DNA from: Athripsodes cinereus
Lineage: Eukaryota; Arthropoda; Insecta; Trichoptera; Leptoceridae
Assembly (NCBI GenBank): GCA_947579605.1
Contig: OX388322.1
Span: 6,758,001 to 6,822,000, forward strand
Direction of reading: 5' to 3'
DNA: 64,000 nucleotides
The notes beneath the pieces were generated by a model. The model searched no databases. It was not told the DNA's origin and saw only the letters and a list, made by a program, of their open reading frames with translations. Made by a program: the position numbers and the translations under genes. Below are positions 43,750-53,829 of the stretch, piece by piece; positions within the stretch are counted from its first letter, which is position 1, and the number at the start of each line of letters is the position of its first letter.

Positions 43750-44690
43750 AACACCAATATTATTGTCGATTTATCGACAGAAGACAATGTTAAAATACTA
43801 TTTTTTCTGATAATTACAAATTATCTTCGTGGCGTGAAATGAACTTCCACCAATAAATGTCAATCGATTAGTCAAACTTTATAAATCATCATCCGTTTTA
43901 TCAATAATAAAATTGAGCGCTGAGACAAAGTAAGATGAAAACTGGCTCAGTCTGCCTTGGTACGGGCTCATGCCCAGTTAGGTAGATTTTTTGTGACTTT
44001 TATCTTTTAAATACTGTTTTATAAATGAAATAAATATATAAAGATATAAATAAAATAAATAAATAACAGTAAAAGCATTTAGCACCACTGTTGCTTATAT
44101 TTCTACTACAAATGTGTAGTACAGACAACAATGATTATCTGGTGGAAAATAAATATAGGTACCTACATGTTATTATGTTAACATTAGTACATGATAATTA
44201 CTGTTATTAAAATAAAACACCCTCTACCAGGGTTAAGAGACTTGCACGCATTTGATAACAGTAGCATTTGTGGTGGATGTGGTTCATAAAGATAACACTT
44301 ATTGTGATTTTTGTCTTTACCTGAGCTTAGAAAAAAAAGATTTATAAAATTGCTTAATGTTTGATACATGCTATTGTTAATCACTCGTGTGAGGTGCCAT
44401 GGTGGTAAAATAGTAATTATTTTAAATTTTGATTGTAAGTACATATCTACAAAAAAAAAATTGTTACTACTTATGTAAATTGAATAAATCGTGGATATAT
44501 ACTTGATTTTTTAATATCTTCACTCACGTAGTTGCGAATAATACAGCGAAAATTGAAAACTGGAAAAATTCTAGACAAGTGCCATTAAACCTTGTTCTAT
44601 CGGTTCTATCAATTTCTTTAACAATATTCACAAAATAAAAAACAAGACATGACAGTTATGTGCACAGTCTCATCAAAAACACAGAAACAA
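43750..44690. other. AT-rich DNA, nothing recognised
   Basis: No gene or repeat identified. Confidence 0.5.
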
Positions 44691-44699
44691 CATGTATGT

Positions 44700-44850
44700 C
44701 GGCAGATGGAAGAGTATCGGCGTCAAACACAAGAGTGCCGGCAAATTCTCCATTCAAGACACAGGCTTTTGGATTACTGTGAAAGTGATAAGGTTGTATT
44801 TGGGTTTATGACAAAAACCCAGTTACATCTTTTTAAAAAAACACAATAAA
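44700..44850 (+). repeat. SINE1 copy
   Basis: The plus strand reads GAGTGCCGGCAAATTCTCCA, GACACAGGCTTTTGGATTAC, TGTGAAAGTGATAAGGTTG, TATTTGGGTTTATGACAAAA, ACCCAGTTACATCTT and an A-run. The tRNA-like head (44700-44740) is degraded. Confidence 0.68.
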
Positions 44851-44917
44851 TAAGACAAAGATATTTTAAATTTCACTTATTTTAGAGGCATTAACTATGT
44901 AACAATTACGAGACATT

Positions 44918-45135
44918 TTTAAATAAAATATTTAAACTTGAATCACTATGTTTATTTGTTACATTAATTTAAATTACGCTATCGCGATTTATGTGCACTT
45001 GCACCATTGACGAGCTTTTCAAGACAAGTCTTGAAAAGCTCGTCAATGGTGCAAGTGCACTGAAATCGCGATAGCGTAATTTAAATTAATGTAACAAATA
45101 AACATAGTGATTCAAGTTTAAATATTTTATTTAAA
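44918..45135. repeat. 218-bp near-perfect palindrome
   Basis: The two arms of 108 bases (44918-45025 and 45028-45135) are reverse complements around a 2-base centre. The only difference I see is two bases near the middle of the arms (GATTTATGTGCAC against GATTTCAGTGCAC). There is no coding content. It could be a foldback element with no loop or an inverted duplication of a short repeat. Confidence 0.88.
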
Positions 45136-45139
45136 AAAG

Positions 45140-45440
45140 ATATTTTATTCAGCGATCACATTATGTAAAATATGTCACCAAATAATTTATTGTAATTATT
45201 ATTATTGGTCACTAATATGTTACATACGACTTCGATTTCTACAACGATCAAGAATAAAAAAAATAACAGCTACCAAGAAATGGAAACATGTTTGATGATA
45301 GAGTGCGTGCGCAACTACTATGTAGAATCAATGATCAATAACAACATCTGTGTATGATCTAGCTAGACAATCATAATAATAATAATTTATGATTTACTGC
45401 TACTATAACCAATCAGCTGATTTATAAACAATAATATTGC
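45140..45440. other. AT-rich DNA, nothing recognised
   Basis: No gene or repeat identified. Confidence 0.5.
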
Positions 45441-45443
45441 GAC

Positions 45444-46194
45444 CAGAGCTGGGAACAGTTAATAAAAAAATTAACACAGTTAATCGATAATCTGTTACAA
45501 AAATAACATCGTTACTCGTTATTGATTTGAAAACGTAACGCAAATTACAGTTAATCTTTACAGTGAACAAGGATCTGAAAAACAAAGAAAGGTCCACAGC
45601 ACGAAAAATTAGTAACAAAAAAGAATCCCTCAGCGTTTTTTTCAGAAAAAAACGATACTTACAATGGGCACTTTATGGGGTCAAGGCATGGACCCTCAAG
45701 GTTAATACCATTAACCGTTTGGAGGCGTTTGAAATGCGGATCTACCGAAGAATGTTAAGAATATCTTGGACAGACCTGACAAGTAACGCTGAAGTATTGC
45801 CTAGAGCAAATGCTCATAGAGAATTGTTCACAATAATCAAACTCCGTTAAACTTCATATTTTGGTCACTTAATGAGAGGGAAAAAATATGACATCCTAAA
45901 ACTGGTCATAGAAGGGAAGATTGAGGGCCGTAGAGGGGTTGGAAGAAGGCGGCTTTCCTGGCTCCAGAACATTCGAGAGAGGTGTGGAGAAGCTGCTTCG
46001 TACTGTCCAGAACAGAAAGGATTTCTCCCAGGTGGTCGTCAACGTCGGGGGGACCTGACAAGACACGGAGAGAAGAAAAAAATAATAGGTAAACTCTCCA
46101 AACCTCCAAGAAAAAATAATGTATATTTACTTAAAAGTATACCATAATTTTAACGAAAGCTTGTTAACTCGTTAATGATTAATCCCCAACTCTG
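45444..46194. mobile_element. hAT-like TIR element enclosing a LINE-C fragment
   Basis: The left end CAGAGCTGGGAACAGTTAAT (45444) and right end, complement CAGAGTTGGGGATTAATCAT (46194), are imperfect inverted repeats followed by GTTAAT/GTTAAC-rich zones. The flanking 8-mers ATTGCGAC and AATGTGAT agree at 5 of 8 positions, compatible with a decayed hAT TSD. There is no transposase. Nearly all of the interior is LINE-C. Confidence 0.6.
45563..46147 (+). pseudogene. LINE-C ORF2 C-terminal domain with one internal stop
   Basis: A single frame runs 45563-46147, broken by TAA at 45848-45850. It encodes YLQWALYGVKAWTLKVNTIN, RLEAFEMRIYRRMLRISWTD, LTSNAEVLPRANAHRELFT, then after the stop TSYFGHLMRGKKYDILKLV, GRRGVGRRRLSWLQNIRE and a terminal VVVNVGGT-type sequence shifted into another frame (GRQRRGDLTRHGE). 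The RT core is missing. Other copies are at 42098-42420, 25983-26040 and the pair flanking the LTR element. Confidence 0.8.
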
Positions 46195-46199
46195 AATGT

Positions 46200-47888
46200 G
46201 ATATGTTATTAAATGATCGACCCTGACGACTATCATCAAAGAGAAATTGACAGTAGGTTATAATCAAATCATTCTAGACTTTACGACGCTACTACGTTCC
46301 ACTGATGATTCGCTTTGCTTGCATTTATGTCAATATGATATATGCAAATAATGACCTTGCAGAAGGAAATCATAATTAATATCATAATATTATGTTTACT
46401 TTAATAATAACGCATTAATAATTTAAATCAAGATGAACTAACAATCTTCCGGACCTTTCACTTTGACTATTTATTATTACGAGAAATTATTCTATCCGGA
46501 AACATAAATAAATTATTTTGAAATCAAACTTCTCGTCACTGATAATAACAGTTAGATCTAAGAAGTTCAATTTCTTGTAATTCTCTTCTTCCAATATAAA
46601 CTCTATAATATATTTAGTGTATCGTGTGTTAAGAAATTTGACGATTATTCATGGATAATTTGGAAGAGCCGCCTCGACTACTCGCAGACATATTCATGGA
46701 CGATTTCGAAGGAATATCTTCGCATCTGATAACGCATTATTAAAATATCTTAACGATTATTGTAGATACGTTGATGACATATTCTTCACCTGGACCGGAA
46801 CTAAGAGGCAATAAGATCTGTTTGTCAAATTTCTCAACACGTGACACAATAATATAGTTTACAGTGGAAGTAGAGGATAACAAGAAATAAATAAAGTCTA
46901 CAAACTGAGTTTGAATTGCGGCACCTGATTGGCCGAAATCAACTCACAGGGTGGGAATTGCTCTTCAGCTCAGCTCAATGGGAGTAAAAGCTTGCTTTTT
47001 ACAAATTATTATAGTTCTTGATCACTTTTGTTAGAAGAGTTGTACTTAAATTGATTGATCAGACTTTGAAGTCTGCGGGAGAGGACATCAGAAGAGCGGT
47101 GGGCTGCCTCAGAATAACCAAAGGCAGATGTTAAAATGTGTGTTAGTTTGGAGTGGCTTAAAGTCCTGAAAACAGTTGTAATGAAAAACGATATCTGAAG
47201 GAAATATTTAGGCCCAACGAGTCCCTGGTCATACTGAATAGAAAAAATATGTATACTATGATACTATGTTTGGATTTGTAATATTGTAACCAATTTACAG
47301 TGAAGAATAAAATAAATAAATATCATTTTGACAATTTTAGATTAGAATTGAAGCTTAAGGCTAGATTAACACCCCCAAAATTCTTTTCTCTATTCTATTC
47401 TATTCTATTTTCAAAGGCCATCCACTCCTTTACGAGTGATCAGGAATTCTTTTCTCTGTTTTGTGTTAATAATTGTGGGTGTTAATTGTTATCATTTAAT
47501 CTAAACACCTTACAATTTAAAACCCTTATTGTTAAATATATTTTTAATGTTCTTGTTCTTTGACAATGGGAGGTTAACGTTTTTTTATTCAATGGTAGAA
47601 AGTAAATGTATATTTATTCACAAGCTCATCGCTAACATCAACATTTATGTATATACAATTATCATACATTATACAATCGTTTATTATCTTTCATTATCTC
47701 ACAATAGATCGATACGCAGTCGTAGTAAGAACATAATCACAGTAATTAACAAATAATTATACATCTCTCACTGATGTATTATAACTTAGGTACATGCATG
47801 TATAACAATTTTATTATTTATTTAATAATAACTTCATAGAAAGATATTTGTCTTATATGTACCCTAATACATTACTCATTATTGAATT
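46200..47888. other. AT-rich DNA, no recognised gene
   Basis: Holds a (TCTAT)n microsatellite at about 47386-47409. Short open frames at 47300-47485 and 47529-47756 are low-complexity. Nothing else was recognised in about 1.7 kb. Confidence 0.5.
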
Positions 47889-47890
47889 AT

Positions 47891-47962
47891 ATGTTCTTCT
47901 TCTTCTTCACGTGTTCTGCCCCCCCCCCCCCCGACGTTGACGATCATTTTGGGGTAAGCTGG
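47891..47962 (-). pseudogene. LINE-C 3' end, downstream half of the copy split by the LTR element
   Basis: The minus strand reads CCAGCTTACCCCAAAATGAT, CGTCAACGTCGGGGG with an expanded G-run (the C-run at 47919-47932 on the plus strand), CAGAACACGTGAAGAAGAAG. This corresponds to the end of LINE-C (compare 46030-46080) and continues the frame left at 56373. Confidence 0.7.
47959..47962. repeat. Target-site duplication, left copy (CTGG)
   Basis: CTGG directly precedes the left LTR and directly follows the right LTR (56369-56372). A 5-bp reading (CTGGT) is possible because the next base is T on both sides. Confidence 0.8.
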
Positions 47963-50501
47963 TGCTACGCATTAAATAATCGCTGCGGAAAAGTTCATAC
48001 TGGCTAATGTTCCTACATTCATTTGATGTCCACGGGGTCACTCGTAATAATAATTGGACGTTATGAATATCATATCCTTAACACGTGTTTCTCTAACCTT
48101 GTACGCCAAACGTATGATTTTGTCGATGCGCCAAAAACGACGGTTGAAGAAAACGGTCGACACAACGAGAGGTCCTCGCGTCGCTTGCAAGCAAATTCAG
48201 TTACCCCCTGACCATGGGCTAGGCCGGACGTAGAGGTGGGCCGAGTCCCTTCCCGCCTTAGTCGCGAACAGCGGTGTGCGTAACTCCGACACAATAATAA
48301 TACTAACAATAATTATTTAATAGTACTTAACTTCATAATGTGATAAACAAGTGTGTTGCCCTCTGTTGTACGTAAAACTATTCTTATTGTGTGTCGTTAA
48401 TAATGTACTGTAAAAATCTGTGTATTTATTGCCCGCGCGACCAATCTTACCGCCAATATCAAGGAACAATAATAATAATTAATAATCAACAGTAATCGAT
48501 AAACAGAATAATGTTGTGAACAGGCTTGTTTTTCCTTTGAGTTATATAGATTACGTTATCGAAGTGATATTAAGATAACATTTGGAGGTTTTGAGTGATG
48601 TAGCATTTGTGTGCTTTTGGGCGTGGTTTTTGCTGTTGCCGCCATTTTACATATCAGTGCGAAATTAGATAATCCATTGTTTCTGAACAACTATCCAATG
48701 TTAGGAATCATACAAACCACTTAAACAATTCTTTATACTTGCTCAGTGATGTAAATTTAATTAAAACATGAATGTGTTCCGAAGTCTGCAACGGATACCT
48801 CTTCAACGCGGGTAGTCCATATGTATTGCGTATCGGTGATTTACCGATATAACTCGCATTACAATGTGAACTGGGTAATCCTCTAGTAACTTCTCCGGTC
48901 CATACCCTTGTCAAAAGAGTGATTAAATGACTAGCTGAGTATTTCTGAAAGGACTATTGAAATAGTGACGCCTTCTACCTTTTACACTGAGGATAGTGTA
49001 AGAACGTATAAGATATCCCATGTCTCTTGAGAAGTAGTGATCTCTTCCGTCTTGAGGACAGGATCTATCTGATTCTGGCAACACCTACGCACCCCTGTAC
49101 GTCTTTGGTATAACCAGCTACCGCCATAGAAGCATCAGAGTATGTTTCTTTCACGAACCTGCCTTCTACCGTCAATGTGTACAAAATACGTCATCAGTAA
49201 CATACTCGACTTTGTGTTATTCAACACCTGTTCGCCTGTCCATCTGTAAGTGACTATATTGCTATTGTGTATTGTATGTAATGATATTTGTTCCGTAACA
49301 GAGTTCATATCATCATTGAACTGACCTATATATTATTTTCCGTTGTATGATAACTATATATTATTTTCCGTTGTGTAATAATTTAAGATCTTGAGTTTGA
49401 CTGAAGAATGAATGGTTCCATTTACATATTTATAGATCATATGATAAACCAGGTATTGATTTATATTGATAATGTCTAGGATGGTGTATTTGATAATTGC
49501 CATTGTTTGTTTTATTGTCTCAGTCCGAATATGGTGTAACTTTCATAACTTTGTATATTGGACGGAATATTATTCCCTATAAACTTACTTTGAAAATAAC
49601 TGTCTTGTTATGTAATATATGTTTGCACAATAAACGTGAATCACTTACCATACGTTATCTTTCTGTTGAAATCCATTATATGTACCCACAAGTAGATTCA
49701 ATACTTTTAATAATGCTAAAGTACATCTCTTCGCCTCCTTGTATATAATCTTCCAATAACCTAGTTTATACTCGGAGTAGTTATGTCATAAAGGTTCGAT
49801 TCCTTGACCAACCAATGGATGAAAGACCAGATTATTATTTTACTATGAAAGCAACAAAGAGTTAAATGAATGACTCCATTGATAGAAATAAAATATCCAC
49901 TTTCTTGGAAAGGTCTGATGTTCTTATGATAATCTTTGTTCCACTTGATATAAATTTTGATCGTTTACTTGGAAATATTTATCTATAATTCTACTCAAGA
50001 AAAGACATAAGTAGAATCTTTGCAATATAAAGTATGCTAACAGAAGAAACATTATTGCTTGAATTACCTATGTATTCTATAATGATAAGATGACCATAAG
50101 AAAATGATGAAACCAAAGGATAAAGAAATCTCTGAGCTTCATGTGAGTATAATATGTATAATTGAAGTATGTACCTGTCACCCACACAATACATCCCTCT
50201 TGCAGACTAAATATAATCATACCCTAGACATGAACTTGAGCCAATATATTAATCTGATTTACGTGCAAATATAACTGTAACTTTCTTTATATACTTTCTC
50301 TATCATATAATTAATTTTCTATGTGTTTTCTATGTGCTTTGTACATAGAAAGCTGGGGGCTGAGCCAATTTATATACTTTTCTTATGTATGTATAATGTA
50401 TAAATAATGTAAATTCATTTCTTTAAATATTTGATAATTTCTCTTTTGATTTTTTTGTATAAGGATATGATGCGATCGTCCTAGTGGACGAAATCGTATT
50501 A
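47963..50501 (+). repeat. 5' LTR (2,539 bp)
   Basis: Starts TGCTACGCATTAAATAATCG and ends GACGAAATCGTATTA. It differs from the 3' LTR by T at 49119 against G at 54986; I found no other difference reading line by line. It contains a GC-richer block at 48155-48290, a 28-bp tandem duplication at 49326-49381, and a repeated TTTTCTATGTG with a nearby ACATAGAAAGC hairpin partner (50309-50351). The terminal dinucleotides are TG and TA rather than the usual TG and CA. I cannot place U3/R/U5 boundaries. Confidence 0.92.
49326..49381. repeat. 28-bp tandem duplication inside the 5' LTR
   Basis: CTATATATTATTTTCCGTTG..TAA occurs twice in succession with small differences. The same pair is present in the 3' LTR at 55193-55248, so it predates the insertion. 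Confidence 0.85.
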
Positions 50502-50503
50502 TT

Positions 50504-50523
50504 TTGGGCAGCTCGTCCTGGAT
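50504..50523 (+). promoter_or_regulatory. Candidate tRNA primer-binding site
   Basis: A few bases after the LTR, the strand reads TTGGGCAGCTCGTCCTGGAT. A proline-tRNA PBS as found in many retroelements begins TGGGGGCTCGTCC, so this resembles it with an inserted A and one or two substitutions. A different host tRNA could fit better. Confidence 0.5.
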
Positions 50524-51553
50524 CGTACAACTCGCATAGTTGTTGGCCCTAAAATTTTAAATGTATTGTGTGGTGAATAGGCCTAATCGTGAAGTTCAGA
50601 ATTCTTGTCTTTATTGTGTAATTATGTGTATTGATATTAATTGAAAATGTAATAATTTTGATGTGTGTATGTATATGAAAACAATTTTAAAAAATGAAAC
50701 AGGAATCGTAAAATAGATAATTTAAATGTCCGTATTTAAAAAATAAATGTATTGGTGTATAGCGCAAACGTTTGTCGCGAGTATTGTTATAATGTGGAGT
50801 AAAAGATCGATGCCGTATAGAAAGAATTGTATGGTGAAAATATTCCGTCATAATGTTTCGTTATAGGCCGTAAACAAAACATCGTAAAACCGACCTACAT
50901 AATATAACGAAGATATAGTGTGTATCTATAATATCGAACGCCGTACGGATAGATATAATATTATACCGTAGTTATACATCGCGAGAAGTGAGCGGTGTGC
51001 GAACAGTAGTATGCCTATCTATACAACGTATAGTATGTACCTATACGTCGCAAGCGAAAGAGAGACAGCGTACAGACCTACCGCAACAATGTAATAGAAA
51101 TATTCACGCGCGAAACGGGAACTCCAGATTATTAGTAAAATGTATAGTTGAAAATAATAATATTGGAACGATACGAAATATGTGCCTACCCATAGTGTTA
51201 TAGGTATAGTAAACCAAAGTGTACAAAGAACTTTGCCGGTAAACAGAATTTTGTTGTAATGTTATTTTGATAGTAAATTCATTTTCGAACTGAGAATAAA
51301 AATCGATATTAAATTGAATTAAAATTTTTGAAACAGTAAAATGTTGCATTTGGAATAAATATCTTTATTGAACCCTTGGAGAAATAATATTAAATGAGCG
51401 TTGTTGTGTAAAATATATGCGTAGTAGAATTTTGATAAGAATATTTAAATGTGCGTACGTAGTGATGTGACGAAATAATAATGATGAATAATATTAAACA
51501 AATATTTTTGTTTTGAGAAAATTAAAGTAAAAAAATAAATCGAAGTGAATAAT

Positions 51554-51865
51554 GTTAAACCTTCACGACCGTTCACGAAATTTGAAAAAATATAAATACA
51601 CTTAACCCTTAGTGAAGCATGACCGAATTTGTCAACCCTTTGTGAACAATAATTGAATTTTTTTTAATGTCAATTAGTGAACTGTAACTGAAATTTTGAA
51701 TTTAGTTAAGAAACAGTTAACCCTTTGATGACCATCGTTGAAAATTTTGACATTAACGTAAATAGTAGAATGATGTTTTGTAAAAATTTTTTTTGGAAAT
51801 TAAAGAAGTAACCAGGTAACGATGTAGAATTTTTGCTGTTGAATATTAACCCTTCGTGTACGGAA
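51554..51865. repeat. Degenerate tandem repeats of an AACCCTT(T)GTGAA unit
   Basis: The phrase TTAACCCTTNGTGAA, followed by a GACCGAATTT/CAATAATTGAATTTT-like segment, recurs near 51602, 51633, 51717 and 51847, with weaker forms at 51554 and 51674. Spacing is irregular and the copies are diverged. Confidence 0.6.
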
Positions 51866-53638
51866 TTTGTTATCTTTTGTGAAGTAATTAATTTTCTTAA
51901 AATGTAATAATGTGACTTTTGCGGCTTATTATCAGCGTGATATATTGAAGTAACCTATGCCTTGTTTATTTGAGAACTGAGTCCGTTAAGTGAATTGTCC
52001 CGTTAAGGTAAACTAACGAACGCTCTTTGATAAAAATGAGTTATGTTTATGTAATGTGTAAAGCCGTGATAGGAGAGATGTGTTTAAACATTTTTTTTGT
52101 GACCTTTTGTGTAATCAATATAGAGACGATGTTATCTGGATGTGTGAAAGATAAATCGTAATGCTCTTTTTGATGAATGTAGACAATGTGATTGCTAATC
52201 GTTCATGCCTATTATTTTGAAGTTTGAGTTTATATGACGTTTAATTCCGTGTAGGACACGTAGTAATCTCTTATGAATTGTAATTGGAAATGTTTGGATG
52301 TAGTATATCCTTGTTGAATTAAATACTTTTGTGACTTTGTGAAAAGTTTGTTTATGTTGCTTGAATACATTGGAAAATGTGATAGAACATTTTGACATTG
52401 AACGGGAATGGCTTATGAAGGACACAGAATAAAACCTGTAGTGGAATGTTGGCTACAGATATTCAATGGGATAATTTTAATTAATTGTATGTTAGTGAAT
52501 AAAGATGATGTATGAATCTGTTTATGAAAGGTGAGCCCTGTATGAAGAAGTAAATGTTGAATTTGAATAATGATGTATGTAAAGAATTTATTGAACTTGT
52601 AACTTGCATATTGTGTAGCAAAGATCGAAAGTTGTTCAATGTATTTGTCATGTATTAAGCCTGTATGAGGATGACGATCCTCTGAGATTATCTCTATGTG
52701 AGAAATCTGTCTCTGTGTGAGAGCTGTGTCTATGTAATATGCGTAGAAGGATTTGACGCCAATAATGAATATCGGTTACTGTAAATGTGATTGCAGTCGT
52801 CGTGATGTACCATTATGTCATGTCTGCGTGTAAATTGTTTTTCTAATATGTATATGTCCTTATTATGTATGATTTCTTTCTGTGCTTTGCCAATATCTTT
52901 GTATGGTACATGGTACATGAAATCACTTGTATATGAGTGCTATTAAGCTTAATGGGTAAAATGAAGCGTAAATGTAGTATCTCTAATTCCATCTATTCAA
53001 AATTGTTTATATCTATTTAAATTCCTTTATGTTACTTTTCCCTTGCCGGATACATGTAACTGGAATCGAGAATGATGTAAACCAACTTCTTAAGTATGTA
53101 ACTTTTGTTTTATATGTTTGTCATGTTTAAAATATTAACTTGTCGTCGATCGTAGTAAAGGAATCCATCAATGAAACGTACGTATATTGATAAATTGAAA
53201 GAAAGAATTTTATCACCAGTGTAGAACGAACCGTATATTGAAACGTACTACAGATCCTGAGTTTCTTATAAGATTGTATTGTAAAATGTTTAAAGTTGTT
53301 GTTTTCATAACCTGTGTTTTTCATATACATGCACATATGCACATGTCTATATATATACACACCTCTGTGTACTATTATATTGTTATGATTGTAGCTCTCA
53401 AACTTTTGTTAGGAGCCCCGTACTAAAACAACCAAAGTGAATTTTGTGTTATTATTAAGAAGTGTAAGTCAAAATATGAAAACAGTTCGCATCAATTTTG
53501 ACTATGGGCAATTTACCGTGAGTGTTTAATAATAATTGAACGGGCTATAGGATGTAAGAAACATTGTAATAGTATATAAGCTACCATTTTTTGAATTGTT
53601 TGTCTGTAATTGGGTACCTATATAGTTGCTTATATGTC

Positions 53639-53765
53639 CAATGGTTCTCAACTTTTTACGTAACCAGTGGTACTCAACTTTTTTATGTGACCAGTGGTAT
53701 TCAATCTTTTCATGTAACCAGTGGTTCTCAACTGTTTTTTGTAATGGTTCTCAACTTTTTTTGTA
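53639..53765. repeat. Tandem array of CCAGTGGTTCTCAACTTTTT units
   Basis: Five units of about 27 bases carry TGGTNCTCAACTTTTT, separated by ATGTAACCAG. The core CAGTGGTTCTCAAC equals the terminal motif of many hAT elements. The array lies just upstream of the PPT. Confidence 0.8.
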
Positions 53766-53776
53766 TAATTGGGGAA

Positions 53777-53811
53777 CTTGAAAATTTGTCGCTTCTCTTC
53801 AAATTTTCAAG
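53777..53811 (+). repeat. Hairpin immediately upstream of the polypurine tract
   Basis: CTTGAAAATTT (53777-53787) and AAATTTTCAAG (53801-53811) are exact reverse complements around a 13-base loop. Confidence 0.8.
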
Positions 53812-53829
53812 AGGGGCCGAAAGGGAGAA
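53811..53829 (+). promoter_or_regulatory. Polypurine tract
   Basis: GAGGGGCCGAAAGGGAGAA directly precedes the TG of the 3' LTR. It is purine-only except for one CC. In LTR elements this tract primes plus-strand DNA, and its position fixes the orientation and LTR boundary. Confidence 0.8.

Larger units (their letters stand above)
50502..53829 (+). other. Non-coding interior of the LTR element
   Basis: 3.3 kb with no domain-bearing frame. It contains repetitive tracts (51554-51865 and 53639-53765), a small-motif-rich section at 50800-51120 with CG-containing words, and a terminal hairpin plus PPT. AT-rich throughout. It probably acts only as a packaged RNA. I cannot identify a packaging signal. 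Confidence 0.75.

Noticed and set aside
47919..47932. Poly-C run as a functional element
   Set aside because: It falls inside the known 3' end of LINE-C, where related copies have a short G-run, so slippage expansion explains it.
48023..48309. Identical open frames in the two LTRs (62 and 79 codons)
   Set aside because: They are duplicated only because the LTR is duplicated. The composition is not protein-like and there is no domain; treated as chance frames in a GC-richer block.
51554..53770. CRISPR-like array reading of the repeats in the LTR element
   Set aside because: Units are degenerate or directly adjacent, without constant repeats and unique spacers, and the setting is an insect genome.
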